Origin: Christensenellaceae bacterium
GTDB lineage: Bacteria; Bacillota; Clostridia; Christensenellales; CAG-138
Length of the DNA stretch: 64,000 nucleotides
Assembly: GCA_031261085.1 (NCBI GenBank)
Contig: JAISKB010000025.1
Span: 1 to 64,000 of the forward strand
Reading direction: 5' to 3'
Shown: positions 49,457 through 60,922 of the stretch, one piece after another
How positions within the stretch are numbered: position 1 is the first letter of the stretch
Layout of the letters: every line of letters begins with the position of its first letter
Program-made: the position numbers and the translations under genes
The notes under the pieces: generated by a model
What the model was told of the DNA's origin: nothing
Databases searched by the model: none
Seen by the model: the letters and a program-made list of their open reading frames with translations, nothing else

Positions 49457-50131
49457 TTACCCCGCCGAAGCCACATCCTTGCGCTTTTCGTAAGTGAGCA
49501 CGATAATCCTATCCTTACCCAAACTTTCGGGGGTGATGACCGCATCGCTCTGCCGCATACGATGGATGCGCCAGTTCTTATCGGCGCAATGGAGGAAGGG
49601 CAGCAGCTCGCCGATATTCATCTTGAGCGTTTCGGTTTGGTAGTGCATGGGGATTACCACGGCGGGGCGCAGCAGGTTGCAAAGCTCCATCGCGCTCAGG
49701 TGATCCAGCGTGTAGGTGCCGCCAATGGGTATGAGCAGCACATCGATAGGCCCCATGGCCGCTATGGTTTCGGCGCTGGGGATATGCCCCAAATCACCGG
49801 CGTGCAGCAGGCGCATACCGTCCATCTCTACCACAAACATAATGTTGACGCCGCGCAGCGCGCCCTGTACATCGTCGTGCCAGGCCGCGTAGCCGGTTAT
49901 GACGGCATCCTTCACCGCGTGCCGCCCCGGGGTTGTGATGCGCGGGGCATCCTTCCCTTGGGCGAGCGCAAAATAGTTGTGGTCATGATGATCGTGGCTG
50001 CTGGTTACCGCGTCCGCCGCTACGGGCGCGATATCGTAGCCCGTATCGGGGTCGCAAGGGTCCATCAAAATGCGCGTGCCCGCCTCGCCGGTCAGCAAAA
50101 AGCAGGAATGCCCCAACCATTTAATATCCAT
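49457..50131 (-). CDS. MBL-fold metal-dependent hydrolase (UlaG-like)
   Basis: This 224-residue metallo-beta-lactamase-fold protein begins 'MDIKWLGHSCFLLTGEAGTRILMDP'. The metal motif is 'TSSHDHHDHNYF', and later ligands are H in 'LLHAGDLGH', D in 'DVLLIPIGGTYTLD' and H in 'VVIPMHYQTE'. It belongs to the UPF0173/UlaG-like hydrolases with unknown natural substrate. RBS AGGAGG lies before ATG 50131. Confidence 0.9.
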   Translation of the reverse strand: MDIKWLGHSCFLLTGEAGTRILMDPCDPDTGYDIAPVAADAVTSSHDHHDHNYFALAQGKDAPRITTPGRHAVKDAVITGYAAWHDDVQGALRGVNIMFVVEMDGMRLLHAGDLGHIPSAETIAAMGPIDVLLIPIGGTYTLDHLSAMELCNLLRPAVVIPMHYQTETLKMNIGELLPFLHCADKNWRIHRMRQSDAVITPESLGKDRIIVLTYEKRKDVASAG

Positions 50132-50162
50132 ATATATAATACCTCCTGTTTGGTGTTTCGCT

Positions 50163-50756
50163 TTAATTATGGCACAACAGCCGGGCGGCGCACCCGCCCA
50201 CCTCGCCCAGCTGCGTCCTTAGCGCGGCGCGTGCCGGGTAGGGCCTGCCGCGCAGCATGTTCAGCAGCGCGTCCGCCGCGCGGCGGCGCTGGGTTTCGCG
50301 CCGGGCAGGCTCGGCATCTACAATGCCCCAGGCCAGCCACAGCGCCCTGCGCACAGGGGCATCCTCGGGGCAGCCCTGCCCGCCCTGCCGGCTTAGCATA
50401 TGCATGCGGCAAATGGCGTACTCCACATCCCCCCGCACCGGGTCGGGCATACTTGGCAGCGGCACGCTGCTTAGTATATGCCGCATGGCGCTCGCATATG
50501 CCCCGGCGGATACCGAAAAGCAGGCGTGGCCGCCCTGCATCCAGGCCCGGTCTATCAGCGGGCCGCCCTCGCGCGCGGCAAGGCCACGCATAACTTCTTC
50601 TAATACCCGCTGCGCCGGGAGGGCCGTGCGGTACCCCAGCGGGAAGGAGGCTTCGCCCGGCCGCGCATTGGTGCAAATATCGGCGGGGCATAGGTCTGCT
50701 TTGCCTTTTAGCTGCTCGTATAGTTCTTGCCGTATCAGCAAATGCAAGTTGTACAT
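50163..50756 (-). CDS. Uncharacterised protein, possible DALR-like helical domain
   Basis: I do not recognise this 197-residue protein with confidence. The C-terminal half is helical and Arg-rich; 'VRGDVEYAICRMHMLSRQ' loosely resembles the start of the DALR anticodon-binding domain of arginyl-tRNA synthetase. A tRNA- or RNA-binding role is only a guess. The ATG at 50756 is preceded by GGTGA. It lies upstream of the MBL gene on the same strand (31-base gap) and divergent to spmA. Confidence 0.45.
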   Translation of the reverse strand: MYNLHLLIRQELYEQLKGKADLCPADICTNARPGEASFPLGYRTALPAQRVLEEVMRGLAAREGGPLIDRAWMQGGHACFSVSAGAYASAMRHILSSVPLPSMPDPVRGDVEYAICRMHMLSRQGGQGCPEDAPVRRALWLAWGIVDAEPARRETQRRRAADALLNMLRGRPYPARAALRTQLGEVGGCAARLLCHN

Positions 50757-50945
50757 AAAGAATCACCGCTTATGGAACGAGGGCAAAATGGAGTTTTTAT
50801 AAGGTTAAGGCCTACAGGGGCAAATGTCAAGCGGAAAACGAACGCCCGATGCAATTTTCACATTTCTGTCCTGCAAAAAGTGTCGGTTTGCCGCGGTTTT
50901 TGTCTGCCAACAAGGGGGGTTATGGGGCAGGGCGCGCTTGCCCTC

Positions 50946-50974
50946 GCATATGCGCCGCAAAAGCGTCATACATT
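50946..50974 (+). promoter_or_regulatory. Sigma-E-like promoter of spmAB
   Basis: GCATATG (50946-50952, one mismatch to KMATATT) and CATACATT (50967-50974, full match to CATACANT) are 14 bases apart, the right spacing for sigma-E. The start would be about 20 bases before ATG 50995. Confidence 0.65.
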
Positions 50975-50994
50975 GTAGGGTATGGGGTGATGAT

Positions 50995-51567
50995 ATGATG
51001 AACTGGCTTTGGGGCCTCATGTTGCTGGCCGGCCTTTTTTGGAGCGCGTATAACGGCGGCACGGTGGATGCCGTACAAGCGATGGCGAGCGGCGCGGGCG
51101 AGGCGGTGCGCCTGAGCGTTTCGCTGGCGGGGGCCTATATGCTTTGGATGGGATTGATGCAGGTGGCGGAGGAGGCCGGGCTGGTACAATCGCTGGGCAG
51201 GCTTGCGCGCCCGCTGCTTACAAGGCTGTTCCCGCATGCCCCCAAGGCCCTGGCGCCCATCACGCTCAACCTTTCGGCCAACTTCTTTGGGCTGGGCAGC
51301 GCGGCGACGCCGTTTGGCCTGGCCGCCATGCAAGAGTTCGATGCCGCCAACCCCCAAAAGGGCGTGGCTTCCGATGATATGTGCATGTTCCTCGCGCTCA
51401 ATTCCTCGGCGGTGGAGCTGCTGCCCACCACGGTGCTGGCGCTGCGGGCCGCCATGGGCTCGGCGGATGCTTCCCGCATCGTAGCGCCCACGTTTGCGGC
51501 GTCGCTGCTATCCGCCCTGGCCGCGGTGGCGCTGGCCAAGGCGCTCGCGCCGCTGTTTCGGGCATGA
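50995..51567 (+). CDS. spmA: Spore maturation protein A
   Basis: SpmA and SpmB are membrane proteins with a nucleoside-recognition domain that are needed for spore core dehydration. SpmA has 190 residues and about four helices, with the conserved 'LNLSANFFGLGSAATPFGLAAMQEFD' and 'NSSAVELLPTTVLALRAAMGSADASRI'. I chose ATG 50995; ATG 50998 is equally possible. It overlaps spmB by ATGA. Confidence 0.92.
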   Translation: MMNWLWGLMLLAGLFWSAYNGGTVDAVQAMASGAGEAVRLSVSLAGAYMLWMGLMQVAEEAGLVQSLGRLARPLLTRLFPHAPKALAPITLNLSANFFGLGSAATPFGLAAMQEFDAANPQKGVASDDMCMFLALNSSAVELLPTTVLALRAAMGSADASRIVAPTFAASLLSALAAVALAKALAPLFRA

Positions 51568-52073
51568 ATTATGTTTTGCCGGGGCTTATACTGCTGCTCA
51601 TCGGCTATGCGCTGCTAAAGGGCGTGCAGGTATACGAGGCGTTTGTGCGGGGTGCGGCGCAGGCGCTCCCGCTGCTGGTAAGGATACTGCCCTACATGGC
51701 CGCCATGATGGTGGCGCTCGCGGTATTTCGCCAAAGCGGTGCCCTGGCCGCGCTGATAGAATTCCTGTCCCCCGCGGCCGGTGCGGTGGGCTTGCCGGGC
51801 GAGCTGGTGCCGCTGGTGCTGCTGCGGCCGTTTTCCGGCGGGGCGGCGCTGGCGCTGCTGCAGGATGTTTATGCCGCTCACGGCCCCGACAGCTTTGCGG
51901 GCTACGCGGCCTCGGTGATGCTGGGCTCTACCGAAACCATATTTTACACGATCTCGCTGTATTTCGGCTCGGTCGGCATATCCAAAACGCGGCATGCGGT
52001 GCCGGTGGCCATACTGGCGGGGCTGGTGGGCGTAATTGCCGCTATTGTGTTTGCACACATGGCGGGTGTATAA
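51564..52073 (+). CDS. spmB: Spore maturation protein B
   Basis: SpmB has 169 residues and about five helices. It has 'VYEAFVRGAAQALPLLVRILPYMAAMMVALAVFRQSG', 'LLRPFSGGAAL' and 'MLGSTETIFYTISLYFGSVGI', the standard Gate-like motifs. It is translationally coupled to spmA, as in other spore formers. DacB, which accompanies spmAB in Bacillus, is absent here. Confidence 0.93.
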   Translation: MNYVLPGLILLLIGYALLKGVQVYEAFVRGAAQALPLLVRILPYMAAMMVALAVFRQSGALAALIEFLSPAAGAVGLPGELVPLVLLRPFSGGAALALLQDVYAAHGPDSFAGYAASVMLGSTETIFYTISLYFGSVGISKTRHAVPVAILAGLVGVIAAIVFAHMAGV

Positions 52074-52147
52074 TAAATATCAGGTGTACTGAAAGCCACT
52101 GATTGTCTGTTACCAGGCAAAATCATCAACAAATAGAGGAATACGAG

Positions 52148-52861
52148 ATGCTTCTTCAAGTTACCGCACAAAATTATAAAAAATCCGGCTATTATTTGAA
52201 GGGGCATACCGTTATTGTAGTAGATGTGCTGCGCGCCACCTCTTCCATCATATGGGCGTGCCGCAACGGCGCAACCAAGGTGATACCGGCGGCGGACCCG
52301 GGCGAGGGCGCGTCCATGGCCGCGCGCATGGGCGGCTGCCTGCTGGCGGGCGAGCGGGATGGGCTAAAGCTGCCGGGCTTTGACCTTGGCAACTCCCCCT
52401 CGGAATTTACCCGCGATACCGTGCAGGGCAAAACCATAGTCATCAGCACTACCAACGGCACCGGGGCCATACGCAATATGGAGAGCGCGGGCAACCTGCT
52501 CATTGGGGGGATGCTCAATCGCACCGCGGTGGCCAAGCGCGCGGTGGAGCTGGGCAACGATATCATCATAGCCTGCGCCGGCACCGAGGGCGAGTTTTCG
52601 GCCGATGATATTTTGGCGGCGGGCTGCATCGCCAGCGCCATCGTGAGCCTTACCGAGCTGGATGAGCAATGCGACCTCACCATCGTATCTAGGCTGGTGT
52701 ATGAAAGCTGGAAAAAGGGGAGCATGGATATTGCCGCCACGCATCATTACCGTCATTTGGTGGAGATGGGCTTTATAGAGGATGCGCGGTTTTGCTTACA
52801 AGAGGATGTGACCGATGTGGTGCCGGTTTATAACAACGGCATGATACAGCCCATGGCATAG
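52148..52861 (+). CDS. comB: 2-phosphosulfolactate phosphatase ComB
   Basis: This 237-residue member of the ComB family dephosphorylates phosphosulfolactate in Archaea as part of coenzyme M synthesis. Motifs include 'GHTVIVVDVLRATSSIIWACRNGATKVIPAADP', 'LAGERDGLKLPGFDLGNSPSEF' and 'TTNGTGAI', followed by 'IACAGTEGEFSADDILAAGCI'. Bacteria with ComB usually lack coenzyme M; the role may be sulfolactate or a related phosphatase activity. TGTATAAT near 52069-52075 is a possible -10. The RBS region is GAGGAA. Confidence 0.9.
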   Translation: MLLQVTAQNYKKSGYYLKGHTVIVVDVLRATSSIIWACRNGATKVIPAADPGEGASMAARMGGCLLAGERDGLKLPGFDLGNSPSEFTRDTVQGKTIVISTTNGTGAIRNMESAGNLLIGGMLNRTAVAKRAVELGNDIIIACAGTEGEFSADDILAAGCIASAIVSLTELDEQCDLTIVSRLVYESWKKGSMDIAATHHYRHLVEMGFIEDARFCLQEDVTDVVPVYNNGMIQPMA

Positions 52862-53015
52862 GGCCGGTTATGTTTTTAAACCTTCCCGCAGGGGGGGTTT
52901 TTCTTTTTTCAGGAATCGGGGGTTACCGCGGACTGAATTCTTATACGCAAGTATACATTTATAAATATCCATTTTGGAAAATAGGTATGTTTACAGAAAA
53001 AACCAGCAATTCTGC

Positions 53016-53777
53016 CTAGTGCCCCTGCTGTTTCATCCAAACCCACATTACAAATTTATGCGGTAATATTTTGGTAAGCAGCACTTGAAATCGTACGGGA
53101 AAACCCGCTATCGAAACATCCTTGCCGCGCGCCATATCCTTAATCGCGCGCCGGACGACGGCTTCGGGCGTGTAAAAGCGGTTGAAATAGGTGACGGCGG
53201 TTTGATCGGTGAGGGCATGGTCAAAAAATTCGGTCTTTACCCAGCCTGGGCAGACCGCCATGGAGCGTATGCCGCGGGGGCGGAGTTCCACATTGAGTGC
53301 GCGGGAAAAGCTGAGCACAAACGCTTTGGAGGCGCCATACACGGCGATGTAGGGCACGGGCTGAAAGGAGGATAGCGAGCCCAGCTGGTATATGCGGCCC
53401 CCGCTTTGCAGGTAGGGCAGCGTTACATAGGTCATGCCCATCAGCGCCTTGGCGTTTACATCCAGCATGTCGTTATAGGCGGCAAGGGGTTCCTCGGCAA
53501 ACAGCGCAAACCTGCCAAAGCCGCTGGCGTTTACCAGCACGGCCACCTCGGGCCGGTGCTCTTTTAGCAGGGCGGCATACGAAGTGAGGGCGTCCGGCGC
53601 GAGCAGATCCAGCGGGAGGGGGCGTATGGCGGCGCGGCAGTTTTGCTGCAGCGCGGCAAGGCGATCCTCCCGGCGGGCAATCACCCATATCTCATCGAAC
53701 GGCTCGGCCCTATCCAGCGCAAACACAAATTCGCGCCCCATGCCGCTGGAAGCGCCGGTAACGACTGCAATTTTCAT
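53016..53777 (-). CDS. Short-chain dehydrogenase/reductase
   Basis: This 253-residue SDR has the NAD(P)-binding 'VVTGASSGMGREF' at the N-terminus, 'VLVNASGFG', catalytic Ser in 'YQLGSLSSFQP' and the catalytic Y-x-x-x-K in 'AVYGASKAFVL'. The C-terminal 'RDVSIAGFPVRFQVLLTKILPHKFVMWVWMKQQG'-like stretch (here KDVSIAGFPVRF and so on) suggests a hydrophobic or membrane-associated substrate. It reduces or oxidises an unknown ketone or alcohol. RBS GGAGGGG lies before ATG 53777. Confidence 0.88.
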   Translation of the reverse strand: MKIAVVTGASSGMGREFVFALDRAEPFDEIWVIARREDRLAALQQNCRAAIRPLPLDLLAPDALTSYAALLKEHRPEVAVLVNASGFGRFALFAEEPLAAYNDMLDVNAKALMGMTYVTLPYLQSGGRIYQLGSLSSFQPVPYIAVYGASKAFVLSFSRALNVELRPRGIRSMAVCPGWVKTEFFDHALTDQTAVTYFNRFYTPEAVVRRAIKDMARGKDVSIAGFPVRFQVLLTKILPHKFVMWVWMKQQGH

Positions 53778-53793
53778 AGCCCCTCCACAGGTT

Positions 53794-54504
53794 TTAACCT
53801 GCCTTATAGTTTACCACATGCTCCAGCACGCCCGCGCGCGCGGCGGTGGAAAGCGCCAGCTCAAAATCCCCTACGCGGGCGGGGCTGTGCGCATCGCTGC
53901 CTATCACGAAGGCGGCGCCTAAGGCTGCGGTGGCACGCAGCTCCTCCTGCGACATGGTGACGCGGGCGGAATTGATTTCGAGCAGCACGCCCAGCTCCTT
54001 TGCGCCCCGGGCAAGGGTGGGGATATCCGCCCGCACATACAGCCCCGGGTGCGCAAACATGTGGATGTGATAGGCCTCCGCAGCGGCCAGCAGCGCGTTG
54101 GCCGTCCGCACAGGGTCGGGCTGGGTATGCAAAAAAGCCTCGGCGGTGCGGGCAAGGCAAAAGCCATCCAGGGGGAACACGCCCTTGTGATAGGCCAGCA
54201 GCAGCACGTCGAAGGGGGCCAAATCGGCGTTGGAAGGCAAATCGGCGCGGCCATAGGCCGTTAGGTTGCACTCCAGCCCCATCAGCACCTCGATTTGCGC
54301 CGCGTATTTTTGTGCCAGCCTATCTACCTCTTTGCGCAGGGCGCGCAGATGCCCCCCGTGCACGCCAAATAGCATGTGCGCGGGCGCGTGCTCGCTTATG
54401 GCGATGCGGGAAAGGCCGCGATCGATCGCGGCCTTAACATTATCTTCGGGTGTGCCCGTGCCATGGCTATAGCGGGTATGCGTATGGTAATCGGCGATAA
54501 TCAT
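53794..54504 (-). CDS. PHP-domain phosphoesterase
   Basis: This 236-residue PHP protein begins 'MIIADYHTHTRYSHGTGTPEDNVKAAIDRGLSRIAISEHAP'. The metal ligands H-x-H (DYHTHT), E in 'GLECNL', H in 'AHPGLY' and 'SDAHSPARVGDFE' are all present. It resembles histidinol phosphatase-like and PHP family enzymes but shows no his operon nearby. Its start overlaps the stop of the regulator gene upstream (ATGA), so the two are translated together. Confidence 0.85.
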   Translation of the reverse strand: MIIADYHTHTRYSHGTGTPEDNVKAAIDRGLSRIAISEHAPAHMLFGVHGGHLRALRKEVDRLAQKYAAQIEVLMGLECNLTAYGRADLPSNADLAPFDVLLLAYHKGVFPLDGFCLARTAEAFLHTQPDPVRTANALLAAAEAYHIHMFAHPGLYVRADIPTLARGAKELGVLLEINSARVTMSQEELRATAALGAAFVIGSDAHSPARVGDFELALSTAARAGVLEHVVNYKAG

Positions 54505-55307
54505 GCATGCTCGGCAGGCGATACGGCCTGTGTGCTCCTGGCAACCAGCATCACCAGCGCGCCTATAGTGGCCAGCATCGAAAGGTTGGATTCCCGCCCC
54601 ACGACGGCCTTCATGTCGTCTATGCGGCAGGTGCAGAAAAAGCAATCGACCACCTGCGCAGCGGGGGAGTTGATGTAGTTGCTCAAAAAGGCGGTAAAGC
54701 AATTGTGCTGCCGGGCCAGCTTAACCGCATCGAGTATCTGCTTGGTGCGGCCGCTGCGCGAAATGCCGATAAACACATCGTTTGGCGAAAACCGCTTGGT
54801 GTAAACGTCCATCACGATTGGGTCGGCTACCGCGAGGGCGTCATAGCCCAGGAAATTGAGCTGTGAGGCCATATCGGCGGCGGTGGCGGCGCTGGCGGCA
54901 GTGCCAAACACATAGATGCGGTCGGCCTGCACGATTTTGCGGGCCAGCAGGGCCAGCTTGTGCTTATCGATGGCCTTAAGCGTATCCTCCAGCGCGCGCA
55001 TGGAGGATAGAAAGGCTTTTTCTACCACTTTCTCATCGGAGTCCTCGGGGCGTACCGGGTCGCTTTTAAGGGATTCCAGCGAAGCGTTGCCACTGGCAAG
55101 CGATACGCGGAAGTCTAAAAAGCCGGCATATCCCAATTTTTTGGCCAGCCGTGTGACCGAAGGAACGGACACGTTGGCGGAATCGGCGATCTCGTTGATC
55201 ACCATAAGAGAGGCGCGTTCCGGATCCTCCAAAATAAAATCGGCTACCTTGCGCTCGGCAGTAGGCAATGTGGAATAAGCGGATCGGATCTTCATCCTTG
55301 CGGGCAT
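54501..55307 (-). CDS. RpiR/MurR family regulator
   Basis: This 268-residue regulator has an N-terminal helix-turn-helix (residues about 1-77, 'LPTAERKVADFILEDPERASLMVINEIADSANVSVPSVTRLAKKLGYAGFLDFRVSLA') and a C-terminal SIS domain ('IYVFGTAASAATAADMASQLNFLGYDALAV') that binds phosphorylated sugars. RBS AAAGGAG precedes ATG 55307. It is coupled to the PHP gene, which may process the sugar phosphate it senses. It is divergent to the PFOR gene. Confidence 0.9.
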   Translation of the reverse strand: MPARMKIRSAYSTLPTAERKVADFILEDPERASLMVINEIADSANVSVPSVTRLAKKLGYAGFLDFRVSLASGNASLESLKSDPVRPEDSDEKVVEKAFLSSMRALEDTLKAIDKHKLALLARKIVQADRIYVFGTAASAATAADMASQLNFLGYDALAVADPIVMDVYTKRFSPNDVFIGISRSGRTKQILDAVKLARQHNCFTAFLSNYINSPAAQVVDCFFCTCRIDDMKAVVGRESNLSMLATIGALVMLVARSTQAVSPAEHA

Positions 55308-55371
55308 AATTCGGCTCCTTTCAATCAAAAATAGGGTATTTGAGGCAATCGCGTGAAATGCATTTGTTGTG

Positions 55372-55385
55372 AAGTGGCACCACTT
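55372..55385. promoter_or_regulatory. Palindrome upstream of the rpiR-type gene
   Basis: AAGTGG-CA-CCACTT is a 12-base inverted repeat with a two-base centre, placed just downstream of the likely minus-strand promoter. It may be an autoregulatory operator. Confidence 0.45.
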
Positions 55386-55682
55386 TTGGAAAACCATGCC
55401 AAACGCGATATTCTACAGTTACTATTACACATGCTACCATAAAAAGCAATAACAAAATGTGTACATTTTTTTAGTTTTAATAAATTGGCTGGCGCGGACG
55501 GACCGTATAAAAATCAACTTTATTTTTGGTATGAAGAGAGGTGCAGAACCGCATTTTTATGCATTTGCACCGACGATATGCTTAAATTATTTTCGCTGGC
55601 AAATGGCGGCGGCTGAAAGAATGCTCCGCGTTTTTTTCGCTCAAGCAGATTGACGGAAAACCCACAAAAGCCGTTAGATTCC

Positions 55683-55711
55683 TTGACACTGGCGGGAGCG
55701 GATACTATAAT
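55683..55711 (+). promoter_or_regulatory. Consensus sigma-A promoter of PFOR
   Basis: A perfect TTGACA (55683-55688) and a perfect TATAAT (55706-55711) are exactly 17 bases apart, the best promoter in the window. The mRNA leader is about 88 bases. Confidence 0.92.
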
Positions 55712-55790
55712 TGTAAAAGGAGCCGCATGCGCAAACCCAACGCGGGCGCGGATATTTTCCCAACGATTACACGATTACAATTAACTATAG

Positions 55791-59288
<3,498 letters not shown>

Positions 59289-59313
59289 CCCGACAGCAAA
59301 ACGAAACAGCAAA

Positions 59314-59342
59314 CACAAGGCCGGCAATTTGCCGGCCTTGTG
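59314..59342. terminator. Bidirectional hairpin between nifJ and gltX
   Basis: A 14-base perfect inverted repeat, CACAAGGCCGGCAA and its complement, has a single-base centre. It lacks long T-runs but lies between two convergent genes. Confidence 0.65.
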
Positions 59343-59376
59343 CGTTAAGCGGGTGGGAAAATATTCTATTTAAACA

Positions 59377-60831
59377 TCAATTTGCTTCACGCAGCTTTTC
59401 AACCCCCAGCGCAAGCCGCCGCAGGGCCTCTTCGCGGCCCAGCAGGCAGGCGATTTCGATGGCGCCGCCCGGGGTTACCAGCCTGCCGGCCAAGGCGATG
59501 CGCACCGGCCAAAGCAAGGTACCGTTCTTTATGCCCTGCGCCTGCGCCATATCCATCAGCGCGTCGTGCAGCGCGGTTTCGCTCCAATCGGGCAGCGTTT
59601 TTAGCAGGGGAATCACCTTTATGAGTACATCCCGGCTGACAACGGCGTCGGTTTTGGATTTTTTATTGGTGAACAGCTCTATGTCATAAGTTCCATCCAA
59701 CGCGGCCAAAAAGCCCACCATATCGGGTATCTGCGAAAATATCTCCACCCGGGGCTGGAGTATGCGGCAGAGCACATCCACATCCATGCTTTCAATGCCG
59801 GCGGTTTTATAATAGGGCGCCGCGTGGGCGGTGAACTGCGCGGGGGTTAAATCGCGGATATACTGCGCGTTGAGCCAGGTGAGCTTGGCCGGGTCGAATA
59901 TGGCCGGGCTTTTGCTCATGCCCTTTACATCAAAGGCCTGGCACAGCTCGCTTAGTGTAAAGCGCTCCCGTTCATCGCCTGGGTTCCAGCCCAAAAGCGC
60001 GATGTAGTTGAGTATGGCCTCTTTTAAATATCCCTTATCGATAAAGTCGGCATAGGAGGCGTCGCCGTCCCGCTTGCTCAGCTTGTGCTGCGCATCCCGC
60101 ATGATGGGGGTCATGTGGATATATTGGGGTATCTCCCAGCCGAAGGCCTCGTAGAGCAAGTTGTACTTTGGGGTGCTCGCAAGGTATTCCATACCCCGCA
60201 TCACATGGGAAATCGCCATCAGGTGATCGTCCACCACGTTGGCGAAGTTATAGGTGGGCATGCCATCGGCCTTTATGAGCACGGCGTCGTCCAGGTCGTG
60301 ATTGGGCACGGTGATGGTGCCGAATATGAGATCGGTAAAGGAGGTAACGCCGGCCTCGGGCACGTTTTGGCGTACCACATAGGGCAGGCCGCAGGCGAGC
60401 TTTTGGTCTATCTCTTGCTGCGAAAGGTGCAGGCAGTGCTTATCGTATTTAAAGGTTTCGCCCCGGGCGGCGGCTTCGCCGCGGCGCTGCTCCAGCTCCT
60501 CCTTGGTGCAAAAGCAGCGGTAGGCATGGCCGCTTTGTATAAGCTGCCCGGCATAGGGCAGGTAGAGCGCCTTGCGCTGGCTCTGCACATAGGGGCCATA
60601 CTCACCGCCTATATCCGGGCCTTCATCCCAATCCATACCCACATCCTTTAAGGTGTGGTATATGAGCTCGGTCGCGCCTTCTACCAGGCGATCCTGATCG
60701 GTATCCTCGATGCGCAGCAAAAACCGGCCGCCCGCCTTGCGCGCAAACAAGTAGGCGTATAGGCCGCTGCGCAGGTTGCCGATGTGCATATAGCCGGTGG
60801 GGGAGGGGGCGAAACGGGTGCGTACTTGCAT
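59377..60831 (-). CDS. gltX: Glutamate--tRNA ligase
   Basis: It charges tRNA-Glu. It has 484 residues, full length. The class I HIGH signature is 'PSPTGYMHIGNLRSGLYAY' (10-28), and KLSKRDG (the KMSKS equivalent) is present in the catalytic domain. A C-terminal anticodon-binding domain follows. RBS AAAGGGA precedes ATG 60831. It lies 91 bases downstream of glnS on the same strand. Confidence 0.96.
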   Translation of the reverse strand: MQVRTRFAPSPTGYMHIGNLRSGLYAYLFARKAGGRFLLRIEDTDQDRLVEGATELIYHTLKDVGMDWDEGPDIGGEYGPYVQSQRKALYLPYAGQLIQSGHAYRCFCTKEELEQRRGEAAARGETFKYDKHCLHLSQQEIDQKLACGLPYVVRQNVPEAGVTSFTDLIFGTITVPNHDLDDAVLIKADGMPTYNFANVVDDHLMAISHVMRGMEYLASTPKYNLLYEAFGWEIPQYIHMTPIMRDAQHKLSKRDGDASYADFIDKGYLKEAILNYIALLGWNPGDERERFTLSELCQAFDVKGMSKSPAIFDPAKLTWLNAQYIRDLTPAQFTAHAAPYYKTAGIESMDVDVLCRILQPRVEIFSQIPDMVGFLAALDGTYDIELFTNKKSKTDAVVSRDVLIKVIPLLKTLPDWSETALHDALMDMAQAQGIKNGTLLWPVRIALAGRLVTPGGAIEIACLLGREEALRRLALGVEKLREAN

Positions 60832-60922
60832 GGCGGTTCCCTTTCTTACCTTTTCAGTTTACCACTTTCGGTTCTCTGTTTGTTGCCGCTTTTTGTTATC
60901 TATGTGTTGCAGCGCAACACCT

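Noticed and set aside
55459..55653. Possible 64-residue gene between rpiR and nifJ
   Set aside because: It has no ATG with RBS, AT-rich random-like sequence and no motif.
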